64,000 nt of DNA from Caballeronia sordidicola (lineage in GTDB: Bacteria > Pseudomonadota > Gammaproteobacteria > Burkholderiales > Burkholderiaceae). Location: positions 1 to 64,000 of the forward strand of contig NZ_FCOC02000007.1 in the NCBI RefSeq assembly GCF_001544455.2, written 5' to 3'. The stretch's first letter is position 1. The number at the start of each line of letters is the position of its first letter. Shown here piece by piece: positions 45,632 through 56,515 of this stretch. The notes under the pieces are model-generated. The model did not search any database and was not told the DNA's origin. It saw nothing but the letters and a program-made list of their open reading frames with translations. Both the position numbers and the translations under genes were made by a program.

Positions 45632-46519
45632 TCACCCAAACCGGCCGGTGATGTAATCTTCCGTTTCCTTGCGGGACGGCTTGATAAAGATTTTTTCCGT
45701 ATCGCCGAATTCGATCAATTCGCCCAGATACATATAAGCAGTGTAGTCCGAACAACGTGCCGCCTGCTGCATGTTGTGCGTAACGATCACCACCGTATAG
45801 TCATTCTTCAGTTCGGCGATCAATTCTTCGATCCGGCCCGTCGAAATAGGGTCGAGCGCGGAACACGGTTCGTCGAGCAACAGCACTTCAGGGCGGATCG
45901 CGATACCGCGCGCAATGCAAAGGCGCTGCTGCTGGCCGCCCGACAAGCCATAACCGCTTTGCTGCAGCTTGTCCTTCACTTCGTTCCACAGCGCCGCTTT
46001 CGTCAGCGCCCATTCAACGCGGTCGTCCATCTCCGAGCGCGACAGTTGCTCGAACATCTTCACGCCGAACGCAATGTTGTCGTAGATCGACATGGGGAAC
46101 GGCGTCGGTTTCTGAAACACCATGCCCACGCGTGCGCGCAACAGCGAAATATCGCGGCGCGTGTCGAGCAGATTGTTGCCATCCATCAGGATCTCGCCTT
46201 CCGCGCGCTGCTCCGGATAAAGCGCATACATCTTGTTGAAGGTGCGCAGCAAGGTGGACTTGCCGCAACCCGACGGCCCGATAAACGCCGTCACCTTGTG
46301 CTCCGGAATGCGCAGGTTGATGTTCTTCAGCGCATGGAACTTGTTGTAGAAGAAGTTGAGGTTGTTCACCTCGATCTTCGGTTTCATCGACCCGGCTGGA
46401 GGCGCCTGGTGCGTCGGCTTGAAACTGCCCGGCACGGCGCCGCGTTCCACGGGGTCCTTGTTTGCATCGGTGGCCGGACTGGCGTTCCGGGTGCTCACAT
46501 CGCCTGCGACTGTGTTCAT
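45632..46519 (-). CDS. pstB: Phosphate ABC transporter ATP-binding protein
   Basis: A 295-residue ABC ATPase for high-affinity phosphate import. Walker A is [12 protein letters not shown] near residue 81, the signature [16 protein letters not shown] lies near residue 193 and Walker B is [16 protein letters not shown]. The N-terminal about 45 residues are a proline-rich tail ([14 protein letters not shown]) longer than in E. coli PstB. Thirteen bp after pstA in the operon. Confidence 0.95.
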   Translation of the reverse strand: MNTVAGDVSTRNASPATDANKDPVERGAVPGSFKPTHQAPPAGSMKPKIEVNNLNFFYNKFHALKNINLRIPEHKVTAFIGPSGCGKSTLLRTFNKMYALYPEQRAEGEILMDGNNLLDTRRDISLLRARVGMVFQKPTPFPMSIYDNIAFGVKMFEQLSRSEMDDRVEWALTKAALWNEVKDKLQQSGYGLSGGQQQRLCIARGIAIRPEVLLLDEPCSALDPISTGRIEELIAELKNDYTVVIVTHNMQQAARCSDYTAYMYLGELIEFGDTEKIFIKPSRKETEDYITGRFG

Positions 46520-46532
46520 GGAAGTTTCCGCC

Positions 46533-47429
46533 TTATTTTTTCGAGAAGATCGTGCGCGCGAGAATGTTCAGACCGAGCACGCCGAGCGTGATCAGGAACA
46601 CACCGGCCCACGCGAGCGCTTGCCATTGGGGGAACGGGCTCATCGCGAACTTGTAGATGGTGACCGGCAAGTTGGCGACGGGCTGGCTCATGTCCCACGA
46701 GAAGAATTGATTCGACAATGCGGTGAACAGGAGCGGCGCCGTCTCGCCGGTGATACGGGCGACGGCGAGCAGGACACCCGTCACAATGCCGCTTACCGAT
46801 GCCTTCAGCGTGATCGATGTCACCATCTTCCACTTCGGCGTACCGAGCGCGAAGGCTGCTTCGCGCAGCGCATTCGGCACGAGCCGCAGCATGTTCTCGG
46901 TCGTGCGGATCACAATAGGAATCTGCAGCAACGCCAGCGCGATCACGCCCGCCCAGCCGCTGAAACGCCCCGAATGTGCGACCACGATGGCATACACAAA
47001 CAGGCCGATCACAATCGACGGCGCGGACAGCAGAATGTCGTTGATGAAGCGGGTCACGCTTGCAAGCCAGCGCTTGTCGCCGTATTCGGCGAGATATACG
47101 CCTGCGAGCACGCCAAGCGGCGTACCGATAAACGTGGCAAGCACCACAAGCATCAAGCTGCCGACAATGGCGTTGAGCAAACCGCCGCCATCCGTGTTGG
47201 GCGGCGGCGTGTTCTGCGTGAACAATTCGATCGACATGCCGCCAACACCCAGCTTCACCGTGGTGAAGAGAATCCATATCAGCCACAGCAGGCCAAACGC
47301 CATTGCCGCCAGCGACAACACCAGCGCAACCACATTCTTGCTGCGCCGGCGGCGCTGCAGCTTGATTCGCGTGGAGGCTTCGCGTTCCGGATTGCCGGAG
47401 CCGGGAAATTGCATCGTCGGCTGGCTCAT
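46533..47429 (-). CDS. pstA: Phosphate ABC transporter permease PstA
   Basis: A 298-residue inner-membrane permease with about six hydrophobic segments. PstA landmarks are [20 protein letters not shown] near residue 82, [13 protein letters not shown] and the coupling-loop [14 protein letters not shown] near residue 189. It forms the channel with PstC. Overlaps pstC by 4 bp, indicating coupled translation. Confidence 0.94.
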   Translation of the reverse strand: MSQPTMQFPGSGNPEREASTRIKLQRRRRSKNVVALVLSLAAMAFGLLWLIWILFTTVKLGVGGMSIELFTQNTPPPNTDGGGLLNAIVGSLMLVVLATFIGTPLGVLAGVYLAEYGDKRWLASVTRFINDILLSAPSIVIGLFVYAIVVAHSGRFSGWAGVIALALLQIPIVIRTTENMLRLVPNALREAAFALGTPKWKMVTSITLKASVSGIVTGVLLAVARITGETAPLLFTALSNQFFSWDMSQPVANLPVTIYKFAMSPFPQWQALAWAGVFLITLGVLGLNILARTIFSKK

Positions 47430-48409
47430 TTTCCGCCCTCCCCTTTTTCGAGGCGAAGCAGCATGAGCTTCGACAATGACAGCACAACGAACGTGATCAG
47501 GAACAGGATCAGCCCGAGTTCCATCAGCGCCGACGTATGCAGGCCCGGACTCGCTTCAGCAAACTCGTTCGCGAGCGCCGAGGTGATGCTGTTGCCCGGT
47601 GAAAACAGCGAGACGTTATCGAGCAGATTCGTATTGCCGATCACGAACGTCACCGCCATGGTCTCGCCGAGCGCGCGGCCGAGACCGAGCATCACGCCGC
47701 CAATCACGCCGGTTCGCGTGAACGGCAACACGATCTTCCACATGACTTCCCAGGTCGTGCAGCCAATGCCATACGCCGACTCCTTGAGCAGCACGGGCGT
47801 GACTTCGAACACATCGCGCATCACTGCCGCAATGTACGGAATGATCATGATCGCGAGAATCACGCCGGCGCACAAAATGCCGATACCAATAGGCGGCCCC
47901 TGAAAGAAGCGGCCGATCAGCCAGACGTCGCCAAGCAGGTGTCCCAGCGGCTTTTCGAAGTACGTGGCGAAGAGCGGGGAAAACACCAGCAAGCCCCACA
48001 TGCCGTAGACAATCGAGGGAATTGCCGCGAGCAATTCGATAGCGACGCCGAGCGGCCGGCGCAGCCACGCGGGCGCGAGCTCGGTCAGAAACAGCGCAAT
48101 GCCGAAACTCACCGGCACGGCGATGATCAATGCAATGATCGATGTGGCAATCGTGCCGTAGATAGGCACGAGCGCGCCGAAGCTATCCGTTTGCGGATCC
48201 CATTCGGAGCGCCAAAGAAAACTGGGGCCAAACTTTTGCAGCGTGGGCAGCGAAGCCACCACCAGCGACACGATAATGCCGCCCAGCAGCAAGAGCGTGA
48301 CCACTGCGGCGAGCCGCGCAAGGCCGCCGAAAACGATATCACCGAGTTGTCCCGGCGCGCGCTGGGCGCGGCTTGCGGGCGGAGTCGATGCGAGGTTGAT
48401 GTCCGACAT
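47426..48409 (-). CDS. pstC: Phosphate ABC transporter permease PstC
   Basis: A 327-residue membrane permease with a cytoplasmic N-terminal tail and about six hydrophobic segments. Family landmarks are [18 protein letters not shown] near residue 77, [15 protein letters not shown] near residue 120 and the coupling loop [23 protein letters not shown] at 48409 is preferred over an upstream frame, since the usual start MSDINLAS is here. A hairpin in the gap to pstS may limit expression of the membrane components. Confidence 0.93.
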   Translation of the reverse strand: MSDINLASTPPASRAQRAPGQLGDIVFGGLARLAAVVTLLLLGGIIVSLVVASLPTLQKFGPSFLWRSEWDPQTDSFGALVPIYGTIATSIIALIIAVPVSFGIALFLTELAPAWLRRPLGVAIELLAAIPSIVYGMWGLLVFSPLFATYFEKPLGHLLGDVWLIGRFFQGPPIGIGILCAGVILAIMIIPYIAAVMRDVFEVTPVLLKESAYGIGCTTWEVMWKIVLPFTRTGVIGGVMLGLGRALGETMAVTFVIGNTNLLDNVSLFSPGNSITSALANEFAEASPGLHTSALMELGLILFLITFVVLSLSKLMLLRLEKGEGGK

Positions 48410-48501
48410 GGGAGCCTTCGGAAGGACCGCGCGGCGGCTGCCGCGCGGATCTTGATGCACTTAAAGGACTAGGAACCAGAAAGCCTGCGCGTGTTGCTTA
48501 A

Positions 48502-48538
48502 GTTTGCATCGAGCAATACTGATACGCCCGATGCAAAC
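48502..48538 (-). other. Intercistronic hairpin between pstS and pstC
   Basis: A perfect 10-bp stem (48502-48511 with 48529-48538) with a 17-nt loop, 12 bp after the pstS stop. No T run follows, so it is not a classic terminator. It may protect the pstS mRNA so that the binding protein is made in excess; this is inferred. Confidence 0.6.
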
Positions 48539-48549
48539 CCATATAAAGC

Positions 48550-49581
48550 TTACTGAACGACCGCCTTGCCCGACGCGTCCTTCACCTTCGCCTTCCACTG
48601 CGTTTCGATTTCAGCAGTCACCGAATCCGGCAACGGAATGTAGTCGAGTTCGTTCGCTGCTTGCGTACCGTTCTTGAACGCCCAGCCGAAGAACTTCAGC
48701 GTTTCCGCACCTTGCGCTTCCTTTTCCTGCGTCGTGTGCAGCAGCACGAACGTGGCGCCCACGATTGGCCATGCATCCTTGCCCGGCTCGTTCGTCAGGA
48801 TCTGGTAGAACGACTTCGACCAGTCCGCGCTGGCTGCCGCTGCCTTGAACGTTTCCGTCTTCGGCTCGACCACGGCGCCCGCCGAGTTCTTCATGTCGAC
48901 GTACGTCATCTTGTTCTGTTTAGCGTACGCCCATTCCACATAACCGATAGCACCCGGCAAACGCTGAACGAACGCGGCAACGCCGTCGTTACCCTTGCCG
49001 CCCGTGCCTGTCGGCCAGTTGACCGTCGAACCTTCGCCAACCTTGCTCTTCCACTCGGCGTTCACCTTGGACAAGTAGTTCGTCCAGATGAAGCTCGTGC
49101 CCGAACCATCCGCGCGGCGCACGACGGCAATGTCGGTATCCGGCAGTTTGACCTTCGGGTTCAGCGCGGCAATGGCCGGGTCGTTCCACTTCTTGATCTT
49201 GCCCAGATAGATATCGCCGAGCACTTCGCCCGACAACGTCAGTTCGCCCGCCTTGATGCCCGGAACGTTGATCGCCGGAACTACGCCGCCAACCACTGTC
49301 GGGAACTGGAAAAGCCCCTCCTTCGCCAGTTCGTCATCTTTGAGGGGTGCGTCCGAGCCAGCGAAATCCACCGTCTTCGCGATGATTTGCTTGATGCCGC
49401 CCGACGAACCGATGCCTTGGTAGTTGACCTTGCCGCCGCCCGACTTCTGGTACGTATCGGCCCATTTCGTGTAAATCGGTGCAGCGAAGGTGCTGCCCGC
49501 GCCAGTGATGTCGGCAGCTTGGGCCGACATCGCGAACATTGCGCCGACGATGCCTGCGAGCGCGGTGTGCATCAATTTCAT
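48550..49581 (-). CDS. pstS: Phosphate ABC transporter periplasmic binding protein
   Basis: A 343-residue periplasmic phosphate-binding protein. The signal peptide ([15 protein letters not shown]) is cleaved before [15 protein letters not shown]. Phosphate-binding segments include [25 protein letters not shown] and [16 protein letters not shown]. First gene of the pst operon and probably the most abundant product; a candidate PhoB box lies 57-74 bp upstream. Confidence 0.96.
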   Translation of the reverse strand: MKLMHTALAGIVGAMFAMSAQAADITGAGSTFAAPIYTKWADTYQKSGGGKVNYQGIGSSGGIKQIIAKTVDFAGSDAPLKDDELAKEGLFQFPTVVGGVVPAINVPGIKAGELTLSGEVLGDIYLGKIKKWNDPAIAALNPKVKLPDTDIAVVRRADGSGTSFIWTNYLSKVNAEWKSKVGEGSTVNWPTGTGGKGNDGVAAFVQRLPGAIGYVEWAYAKQNKMTYVDMKNSAGAVVEPKTETFKAAAASADWSKSFYQILTNEPGKDAWPIVGATFVLLHTTQEKEAQGAETLKFFGWAFKNGTQAANELDYIPLPDSVTAEIETQWKAKVKDASGKAVVQ

Positions 49582-49621
49582 GTGATCTCCAGGGTTGTGA
49601 GCAAGTGGCTCGACACCGCGA

Positions 49622-49655
49622 AGGATAGGTTCTCTGTGTGACAGTTCGATGACGA
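49622..49655 (-). promoter_or_regulatory. Candidate PhoB box and -10 for pstS
   Basis: Read leftward: TCGTCAT (49649-49655), CGAA linker, CTGTCAC (49638-49644), an 11-bp-phased Pho box close to the CTGTCAT-N4-CTGTCAT consensus. A -10-like TATCCT lies 10 bp further (49622-49627). A third half-site TTGTCAC sits 21 bp upstream at 49670-49676. Confidence 0.75.
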
Positions 49656-49754
49656 ATGATGAAGCCAGCGTGACAACGTGCTTACGGCTTGAAAGTTATA
49701 TTAGCCGACTGAAAAGCACACGTTTGCGAGGCTCTTAAACCGGCGCATAACAAA

Positions 49755-49779
49755 AACGCCACGATCGGGTCGTGGCGTT
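49755..49779 (-). terminator. glmM terminator
   Basis: Perfect 10-bp stem (49755-49764 with 49770-49779, loop TCGGG) followed by T5 when read leftward, 28 bp after the glmM stop. Confidence 0.88.
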
Positions 49780-49807
49780 CTTGTTGTCGCGCAGAGGTGC
49801 CAAGATC

Positions 49808-51166
49808 TCAGGCGGTTGCGTCCTTCACGACTTTAGCGATGGTTTCCGCGTGCCGGATAGCGTCGGTTTGCGACGCCGCCTCCACCATCACGCGCAATAC
49901 CGGCTCGGTTCCCGATGGGCGAATCAGCACGCGCCCTTTCGATTCAAGCTCGCGCTCGGCCTCGGCGATGGCACGCTTGATCGCGTCGCTGCTCTTCCAG
50001 TCAGCGCCCGGACTCATGCGCACGTTGATCAGCTTTTGCGGGAACAGGCTGACGCCCTCCAGCAGTTCGGCAAGCGTGCGCCCGCTGCGCTTGACCGCTG
50101 CAAGCACTAGCAGCGCGGAGACGATGCCATCGCCAGTGGAATGCCGGTCCAGCGACAAGATGTGGCCGGAGCCTTCCGCACCCAGAACCCAGTTGTTCTC
50201 GCGCAGCTTTTCGAGAACATAACGATCGCCCACCGCCGCACGTACGAGCTGCACGCCGCCCTTTTTCAAGGCCACTTCGACCGCCATGTTGGTCATCAAC
50301 GTGCCTACCGCGCCGTCGATCTTTCCGTCTGTCGCAATCCGGTCGTTGACCAGCACGTAGAGCAATTCGTCGCCGTTGTAGAGCCGGCCGGAGGCATCGA
50401 CGATCTGCAGACGGTCAGCGTCGCCATCGAGCGCAATGCCCATATGCGCCTGATGTTCCCTGACCGCCTTGACCAGTGCGTCGGGCGCCGTTGCACCCAC
50501 GCCGTCATTGATATTGAAGCCGTTCGGCGACACGCCGATGGTCACGACTTCCGCGCCCAGTTCGTGAAATACCTGGGGCGCTACGTCATACGCTGCGCCA
50601 TGCGCGCAGTCGACAACCAGCTTCAGGCCATGCAGGTCGAAACTCGCCGGAAACGTACTCTTACAAAATTCGATATATCGGCCGCGGGCATCGTCCAGCC
50701 GGCGTGCCTTGCCGAGCAACTCCGAGGGAGCGCAGGACATGGGTTCGTCGAGTTGCGCTTCGATCTGCAACTCGACGTCGTCCGGGAGCTTGTTGCCATC
50801 GGCGGAGAAAAACTTGATGCCGTTGTCGTAGTACGGGTTGTGTGAGGCGCTGATCACCACGCCCGCAGCGAGACGCAAGGCGCGCGTGAGGTAAGCCACG
50901 CCCGGCGTAGGGATCGGGCCAGCCAGCATCACGTCGACACCCGCCGCTGAAAAACCCGATTCCAGCGCTGCCTCGAGCATGTAGCCCGACACCCGCGTGT
51001 CCTTGCCGATCAACACCGTCGGGCGAGTGCCGCGCTGCGCCCATTGATCCGCGCCCGCGAGCACCTTGCCGGCCGCATAGCCAAGGCGCAGTACAAAGTC
51101 CGGTGTGATCGGCGCCTCGCCAACCTTGCCTCGAATGCCATCGGTTCCAAAATATCGACGTGCCAT
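49808..51166 (-). CDS. glmM: Phosphoglucosamine mutase
   Basis: A 452-residue phosphohexomutase that converts glucosamine-6-phosphate to glucosamine-1-phosphate for UDP-GlcNAc, peptidoglycan and LPS. It begins [13 protein letters not shown], the phosphoserine loop is [14 protein letters not shown] near residue 103 with Ser in the catalytic position, the metal-binding loop is [13 protein letters not shown] and the sugar-binding loop is GAEGSGHI. Follows folP after about 94 bp in the ftsH-folP-glmM order common in proteobacteria. Confidence 0.96.
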   Translation of the reverse strand: MARRYFGTDGIRGKVGEAPITPDFVLRLGYAAGKVLAGADQWAQRGTRPTVLIGKDTRVSGYMLEAALESGFSAAGVDVMLAGPIPTPGVAYLTRALRLAAGVVISASHNPYYDNGIKFFSADGNKLPDDVELQIEAQLDEPMSCAPSELLGKARRLDDARGRYIEFCKSTFPASFDLHGLKLVVDCAHGAAYDVAPQVFHELGAEVVTIGVSPNGFNINDGVGATAPDALVKAVREHQAHMGIALDGDADRLQIVDASGRLYNGDELLYVLVNDRIATDGKIDGAVGTLMTNMAVEVALKKGGVQLVRAAVGDRYVLEKLRENNWVLGAEGSGHILSLDRHSTGDGIVSALLVLAAVKRSGRTLAELLEGVSLFPQKLINVRMSPGADWKSSDAIKRAIAEAERELESKGRVLIRPSGTEPVLRVMVEAASQTDAIRHAETIAKVVKDATA

Positions 51167-51260
51167 TTTTTTGTTCGTATCCTCGCGCAGAACGCGCTTG
51201 ATCTAGTTGTGTGTTGATGAGTGCCGCCCGCGCGAGGTCTATACCCATCGCGCCCCTCTT

Positions 51261-52130
51261 TTACTGCGAACGGTCAGCCGCGTCCCGAACCGCTTGCCAA
51301 ACCTTGAGCGCGTCTGCGGTTGCAGCGACATCGTGCACACGCACAATCGACGCGCCCCGCTCCACAACGCACACCGCGGCCGCCACGCTCGCCGCAGCCC
51401 GCTCCGACGGATGAGCCCGGCCGGTGACGGCGCCGAGCATCGATTTGCGCGACATTCCCGCCAGCAGCGGTACATTCAGGCTCGTGGGCCGCGTGTCGGC
51501 GAAATGGGCCAATAAGTCGTAATTATGAACCGTCACGGACTTGCCGAAGCCAAATCCTGGGTCAAGACAGATCCGATTTTGCGCGATGTCAACCTTGGTC
51601 AATGTGCGAACCCGCTCATCGAAGAACGCACGGACCTCCGCAACAACGTCGCGGTAGACAGGTTCATGCTTCTGCATGGTTTCCGGCTCACCCAGCATGT
51701 GCATCACGCATAAACCACAGGCGCTGTTCTTGACGGCGTCGAGCGCGCCTTCACGGCGAAACCCCCAGATGTCATTGACCATGTCTGCGCCCGCATTTAC
51801 CGCGGCGCTCATGACGGCAGGCTTGTAGGTATCGATGGAAAGCGGCACGCCCGTCGAGCGCAACGCCTCGATTACCGGAATCACGCGTTCGAGCTCCTCG
51901 TTGAGCGGCACGGCCGGTGCACCGGGTCGGGTAGATTCGCCGCCGATATCTATCATGTCGGCGCCGTCGCGAATCATCGCTTCCGCTTGAGCGAGCGCAG
52001 CATCGCGGGATACGAAACGGCCGCCGTCTGAAAACGAATCGGGCGTCACGTTCAGGATTCCCATAATTAGAGGGCGTTCGAACGTGAGCGTGAATCGGCC
52101 GCATTGAAGAGGCTGGACAAGGGTTTGCAT
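51261..52130 (-). CDS. folP: Dihydropteroate synthase
   Basis: Condenses p-aminobenzoate with hydroxymethyldihydropterin diphosphate in folate synthesis; the target of sulfonamides. The 289-residue TIM barrel has GILNVTPDSFSDGGRF near residue 25 and DIGGESTRPGAPAV near residue 60. ATG at 52130 was chosen (ATG at 52136 is an alternative); neither has a strong ribosome-binding site. A strong ftsH terminator lies only 31 bp upstream, so expression must come from read-through or a promoter within the terminator region. Confidence 0.95.
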   Translation of the reverse strand: MQTLVQPLQCGRFTLTFERPLIMGILNVTPDSFSDGGRFVSRDAALAQAEAMIRDGADMIDIGGESTRPGAPAVPLNEELERVIPVIEALRSTGVPLSIDTYKPAVMSAAVNAGADMVNDIWGFRREGALDAVKNSACGLCVMHMLGEPETMQKHEPVYRDVVAEVRAFFDERVRTLTKVDIAQNRICLDPGFGFGKSVTVHNYDLLAHFADTRPTSLNVPLLAGMSRKSMLGAVTGRAHPSERAAASVAAAVCVVERGASIVRVHDVAATADALKVWQAVRDAADRSQ

Positions 52131-52163
52131 GATCATGGCCGCGGTGACAACGCGCTCAAAAAC

Positions 52164-52199
52164 AAAAAAGGGCTGGTGTGAACAACACACCAGCCCTTT
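52164..52199 (-). terminator. Terminator between ftsH and folP
   Basis: Perfect 14-bp stem (52167-52180 with 52186-52199, loop AACAA); read leftward it is followed by T6. It lies 20 bp after the ftsH stop and about 34 bp before folP. Confidence 0.92.
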
Positions 52200-52218
52200 C
52201 AACTACTTCGGGTTCACG

Positions 52219-54114
52219 TCAGGCGGAAGCAGGCGCCGTCGCGTTACCCGGTTTGACTTCAGCGCCGGTATTCCCGCCACCGGCCGAAGGATCGCTCGAC
52301 GGCGGTGGCAGATTCTTCGGCGGACGCGGCGGACGACCACCCATGATGTCGCTGATCTGATCTGCGTCGATGGTTTCCCATTCCAGCAGCGCCTTCGTCA
52401 TGGCTTCGACCTTGTCGCGGTTGTCTTCCAGCAGCTTGCGGGCAAGACCATATTGTTCGTCGAGAATCCGGCGAATTTCGGCATCGACCTTTTGCTGCGT
52501 GGCTTCGGACACCGTCTTCGACGCCATCTTGCCAAACATGCCGTCCTGCTCGGTATCGACATAAACCATCGTGCCGAGCACGTCCGACATGCCGTAGCGC
52601 GTCACCATGTCGCGCGCCATCTTGGTCGCGCGCTCGAAGTCATTCGAAGCGCCTGTGGACATGGAATTCAGGAACACTTCTTCCGCTGCGCGACCGCCGA
52701 ACAGAATGGCAATTTCCTCAAGCATCTTGTCGCGATACAGATTCACGCGATCATGTTCCGGCAACTGCCACGTCACGCCCAACGCCCAGCCACGCGGCAT
52801 GATGGTGACCTTATGAACCGGATCGGCGTGCGGCAACAGCTTGGCAACCACGGCGTGACCCGACTCGTGGAACGCCGTATTGCGGCGCTCCTCTTCACGC
52901 ATCACGGCGGACTTGCGTTCCGGGCCCATGAAGATCTTGTCTTTCGCGTCTTCGAAATCCGCCATCTCGACAATTCGCTTGCCGCGGCGTGCCGCAAACA
53001 GCGCGGCTTCGTTCACCAGGTTGGCCAGATCGGCGCCCGAGAAGCCCGGCGTGCCACGAGCAATCACCGAAGCATCGACGTCGTTCGAAATGGGCACCTT
53101 ACGCAGGTGGACTTTCATGATGTGTTCGCGGCCGCGAATATCCGGCAGACCCACATACACCTGACGGTCGAAACGGCCCGGACGCAGCAGCGCCTTGTCC
53201 AACACATCCGAACGGTTCGTCGCGGCGATCACGATCACGCCGGAGTTCGCTTCGAAGCCGTCCATTTCCACGAGCATCTGGTTCAACGTCTGTTCGCGTT
53301 CGTCATTACCGCCGCCCATGCCAGCGCCGCGATGACGGCCCACAGCATCGATTTCGTCGATAAAAACGATACAAGGCGCGTGCTTCTTGGCCTGTTCGAA
53401 CATGTCACGCACCCGTGCTGCGCCGACACCTACGAACATTTCCACGAAGTCGGAACCGGAGATGCTGAAAAACGGTACTTTGGCTTCGCCGGCGATGGCA
53501 CGCGCCAGCAGCGTCTTACCGGTCCCCGGAGGACCAACCAGCAGCACGCCGCGTGGAATCCGGCCACCCAGTTTCTGGAATTTCTGCGGATCACGCAGGA
53601 AGTCGACGAGCTCGGAAACTTCTTCCTTTGCTTCGTCGCAACCGGCGACATCGGTGAAATTGATTGCGTTGTTGTTTTCGTCGATCAGCCGCGCTCGCGA
53701 CTTGCCGAACGAAAACGCGCCGCCTTTCCCGCCGCCCTGCATCTGCCGCATCATGAAAAACCAGAAACCGATGATCAGGATCGTCGGTCCGAGGTAATAC
53801 AGCGCGGAAACGAGCGCGTTGGGTTCGTCGTCAGCCTTGCCGCTGACCTGAACGCCGTACTTCATCAGGTCGCCGACCATCCAGATGTCGCCAGGCGACA
53901 CGATCTGGTATTTCTGACCGTCTGCGGGAGTGACGGTGAGATTACGGCCCTGCACGGTTACGGTCTTGACCTTGCCGGTCTTCGCGTCGTCCATGAACTG
54001 CGAATACGACACACCTTCCTGGACGCGGGGCTTGTCGAACTGCTTGAACACCGTGAACAGCACCAGTGCGATAACCAGCCACACCGCTGCCTTAGAAAAC
54101 ATATTGTTGTTCAA
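52219..54114 (-). CDS. ftsH: ATP-dependent zinc metalloprotease FtsH
   Basis: A 631-residue membrane-anchored AAA+ protease that degrades LpxC, sigma-32 and misassembled membrane proteins. One N-terminal transmembrane helix ([13 protein letters not shown]) and a second near residue 105 flank a periplasmic domain. Walker A is [13 protein letters not shown] near residue 195, Walker B is [11 protein letters not shown], the SRH region ends [12 protein letters not shown], and the zinc protease motif is HESGH near residue 418. The glycine/proline-rich C-terminus is typical. Downstream of rlmE in the same direction. Confidence 0.97.
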   Translation of the reverse strand: MNNNMFSKAAVWLVIALVLFTVFKQFDKPRVQEGVSYSQFMDDAKTGKVKTVTVQGRNLTVTPADGQKYQIVSPGDIWMVGDLMKYGVQVSGKADDEPNALVSALYYLGPTILIIGFWFFMMRQMQGGGKGGAFSFGKSRARLIDENNNAINFTDVAGCDEAKEEVSELVDFLRDPQKFQKLGGRIPRGVLLVGPPGTGKTLLARAIAGEAKVPFFSISGSDFVEMFVGVGAARVRDMFEQAKKHAPCIVFIDEIDAVGRHRGAGMGGGNDEREQTLNQMLVEMDGFEANSGVIVIAATNRSDVLDKALLRPGRFDRQVYVGLPDIRGREHIMKVHLRKVPISNDVDASVIARGTPGFSGADLANLVNEAALFAARRGKRIVEMADFEDAKDKIFMGPERKSAVMREEERRNTAFHESGHAVVAKLLPHADPVHKVTIMPRGWALGVTWQLPEHDRVNLYRDKMLEEIAILFGGRAAEEVFLNSMSTGASNDFERATKMARDMVTRYGMSDVLGTMVYVDTEQDGMFGKMASKTVSEATQQKVDAEIRRILDEQYGLARKLLEDNRDKVEAMTKALLEWETIDADQISDIMGGRPPRPPKNLPPPSSDPSAGGGNTGAEVKPGNATAPASA

Positions 54115-54310
54115 AGCACCACTCCTTCACTCATAGACGGGCGCCTACATTCGCCTTGCGGCACCACGAAAGCATTCTAATCCAGACCGCAAACCCCTGC
54201 TATAACCTTTAACTAGCGGGAAGATAGCGGCCCGGATCCGATTTTTGGACCTTTTCGGCCAAAATGCGCGCAGGACAACGCGTCCCGCGAGGCATTTTCT
54301 CCGGCAACCC

Positions 54311-54973
54311 TCAATCACGACGCTTGAGTTGCCTGCCCAAAATAAACGTTTCGGACGATTTATCCCGCGACGCCTTGGGTTTGCGCGGCGCGACGATTTT
54401 GAATTGATGCTTGAACTTTTCTACGATCTGACTATAGCCACTGCCGTGAAAACATTTGACCAGCAAGGCACCATCCGGTTTCAGGTGGTTTTGCGAGAAC
54501 TCCAGCGCCAGATCACACAGATGCTCCATTCGGGCTGCATCCGCACTCGCAACACCTGAGAGGTTGGGGGCCATGTCCGAGATTACAAGATCGACCTGAT
54601 AATCTCCGACCAATTCTTTGAGCTGATCCAGTACTGAATCCTCCCGAAAGTCGCCCTGGAAGAACGTCACGTCGGCAATGGGTTCCATCGGCAGGATGTC
54701 GAGCGCAATTATCTTGCCATCTATGCCGCCTTCGCGCGTGTCGCCGCGGTTCGCGCCTTTCGCGAGCTTGTTGCGTACGTACTGGCTCCAGCTACCTGGC
54801 GTGGATCCCAGGTCCACGATGATCTGACCAGGTTTGATCAACTTGTCCTGCTCGTCGATTTCCTTCAGCTTGTACGCGGCGCGCGCCCGGTACCCCTCGC
54901 GCTGGGCGAGTTTCACGTACGGGTCGTTGATGTGGTCGTGCAGCCACGAGTAGTTGAAGCGGTTTTTTGCCAT
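54311..54973 (-). CDS. rlmE: 23S rRNA (uridine(2552)-2'-O)-methyltransferase
   Basis: A 220-residue RrmJ/FtsJ-type methyltransferase acting on the peptidyl-transferase A loop of 50S subunits. It has [14 protein letters not shown] (SAM-binding) near residue 52, catalytic Lys/Asp/Lys/Glu positions including LVISDMAPN near residue 131 and VKCFHGSGY with the catalytic lysine near residue 173. The rlmE-ftsH order matches E. coli and relatives. Confidence 0.95.
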   Translation of the reverse strand: MAKNRFNYSWLHDHINDPYVKLAQREGYRARAAYKLKEIDEQDKLIKPGQIIVDLGSTPGSWSQYVRNKLAKGANRGDTREGGIDGKIIALDILPMEPIADVTFFQGDFREDSVLDQLKELVGDYQVDLVISDMAPNLSGVASADAARMEHLCDLALEFSQNHLKPDGALLVKCFHGSGYSQIVEKFKHQFKIVAPRKPKASRDKSSETFILGRQLKRRD

Positions 54974-55376
54974 TAAGAATGAACTCTTGCTGCGTGAAAC
55001 TGTGCTTTTAGCGGATAATACGCGTCTAATTCAGGCTGCTGCTCATATTTGAGGCAGCATTCGTCGGTGTAGACAGCTAGTTTCGGCGCTATCGCGCCCT
55101 TGTATTTGCCTGCGGTGCCTGAACTGATAGCTGGATGCCTCAATGCCCGCAAGGCACTTCGGCCAATCTGGCAGTAGGTGGGCCCCAAGTGCGGCACCTG
55201 AGTTCCGGCGATTAAAGATTCGTTAAAATCAAGTCCGTTTGCTCGCCGCATCATGCGCCGCCCGTCATGTCCGGAGCAAGGCGTTCCGCCCTGCCCGTCT
55301 TTGTTATTGCAATCGCGACCGTTTAGCCGCTTTTACGCTACGGCGCCTCTCATTTTAGTCGAGTCCGTTACTTCTC
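54974..55376. other. Divergent intergenic region between rlmE and the YhbY gene
   Basis: About 400 bp with no gene I can support. A minus-strand frame at 54973-55254 has no family features. AT-rich spots near 55030 and 55212-55226 could hold promoters for the rlmE and YhbY genes, but no hexamer pair is convincing. Confidence 0.45.
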
Positions 55377-55931
55377 ATGCCAGCTCTCAAACTTTCTCCT
55401 GCCCAACGAGCCGACCTGCGCTCCCAGGCTCACGCGCTCAAGCCCGTTGTACTCATTGGCGGCGAAGGGCTGACCGAAGCCGTGCTGGCTGAAATCGAAG
55501 TGCATCTTGCAGCGCACCAGCTCATCAAGATCCGGGTTTTCGGCGATGACCGCGAAGCCCGTGTCGCCGCTTACGCTGAAATCTGCGACCGCCTGGGCGC
55601 AGCGCCCGTCCAGCAGATCGGCAAGCTGCTCGTGGTGTGGCGCCCGGAAGACGATGCCGCACCAGCCGGGCGGCCGCGTACCGCTGGCGTTCGCGGCGCA
55701 AACCGCGTCGCGCCGCCGAGCGCCGGCGAAGCTGCCGACGCCTCGGCCAAGGGCCGCGCCCCGCGCGTGGTCAAGGTCGTCAAGATCACGCGAGACGCCC
55801 CCGTTGTCCGCAAGCCGAAGAAGCAAAAATTGCTGGTTCGCGGCAACGAGCGCGTGACCGCGGGCGGCAACGTGAAACGCGCGAAAAAGCGCTTGCCCAG
55901 CGCTAAGCGTCACCACCAATCGTCGAAATAA
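55377..55931 (+). CDS. YhbY/CRS1-CRM-domain RNA-binding protein
   Basis: A 184-residue protein. Residues about 1-95 are the CRM/YhbY domain (SPAQRADLRSQAHALKPVV, then GGEGLTEAVLAEIEVHLAAH and IKIRVFGDDREA), which binds pre-50S rRNA. The rest is a basic, low-complexity tail rich in Arg, Lys, Ala and Pro, longer than E. coli YhbY (97 residues) and likely to add RNA affinity. ATG at 55377 begins the domain directly. Confidence 0.9.
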   Translation: MPALKLSPAQRADLRSQAHALKPVVLIGGEGLTEAVLAEIEVHLAAHQLIKIRVFGDDREARVAAYAEICDRLGAAPVQQIGKLLVVWRPEDDAAPAGRPRTAGVRGANRVAPPSAGEAADASAKGRAPRVVKVVKITRDAPVVRKPKKQKLLVRGNERVTAGGNVKRAKKRLPSAKRHHQSSK

Positions 55932-55951
55932 ACTGCCGTCCCGAATAAAGG

Positions 55952-55995
55952 AGCCGGTGACGTCCCGATATTCGCGGACGTCACCGGCTTTTTTT
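55952..55995. terminator. Terminator after the YhbY gene
   Basis: Perfect 14-bp stem (55952-55965 with 55976-55989) and T7 downstream on the plus strand. It abuts the stop of the convergent DUF4149 gene. Confidence 0.9.
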
Positions 55996-56515
55996 AGCCG
56001 CGCGCGCGACGCGCTGCGACGCTGGCCGTCTTGCCCTTCGGAACAGCGGTTTGCGCGGGGAATCGTCCAGGCGGCAGACGCCAGAACAACACAAGCCCCA
56101 GCACGCTCTCGATCAAATAAAACGCGCTCGATACGCCGTGCAACATGCCAAACCGGCTTGCATAGGGCGATTGCGCGAGTTCCATGCCGCCCTCTTGAGC
56201 CGCCACACGCAGCGCGTTCATGAATGGCTGCAACGCAAAATAGCCGATCAGCACGCACAACAGCATGCCCGCGATTACCCAGCGCGTACGTTTATATTCT
56301 TCAAAACCCGTACGCACCAGGCGATTCGCCATGACCAACAGCACGAGCGCGCACGCGACACCCAGCATGCCCTCGATGCGAAATAGCTGCGCCGCGACCG
56401 ATCCCGCGGAGGTCCGGTCGAGCATGCTGAACAGCACGGGTGCGGCAATGTAGCCCAGAGTCAGCATGCTGCCGACCCAGATCATGGCGACGATCCGAAA
56501 GAATCGATGAGCCAT
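55994..56515 (-). CDS. DUF4149/TMEM205-like membrane protein
   Basis: A 173-residue protein with four hydrophobic segments: about residues 7-28 (VAMIWVGSMLTLGYI), 48-65, 82-98 and 127-145. The N-terminal FFRIVAMIWVG...APVLFSML and FRIEG patterns match the DUF4149 family, function unknown. A basic tail ends the protein. Its ATG overlaps the greA stop by one base (TGATG), so it is translationally coupled to greA, a common pairing in beta-proteobacteria. Confidence 0.85.
   Translation of the reverse strand: MAHRFFRIVAMIWVGSMLTLGYIAAPVLFSMLDRTSAGSVAAQLFRIEGMLGVACALVLLVMANRLVRTGFEEYKRTRWVIAGMLLCVLIGYFALQPFMNALRVAAQEGGMELAQSPYASRFGMLHGVSSAFYLIESVLGLVLFWRLPPGRFPAQTAVPKGKTASVAARRARG

Noticed and set aside
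52129..54180. 683-codon open frame antisense to ftsH
   Set aside because: Shadow of ftsH; low-complexity His/Arg composition and no family features.
54973..55254. 93-codon frame upstream of rlmE
   Set aside because: No recognisable fold, no clear ribosome-binding site and it ends directly on the rlmE start. Probably non-coding.
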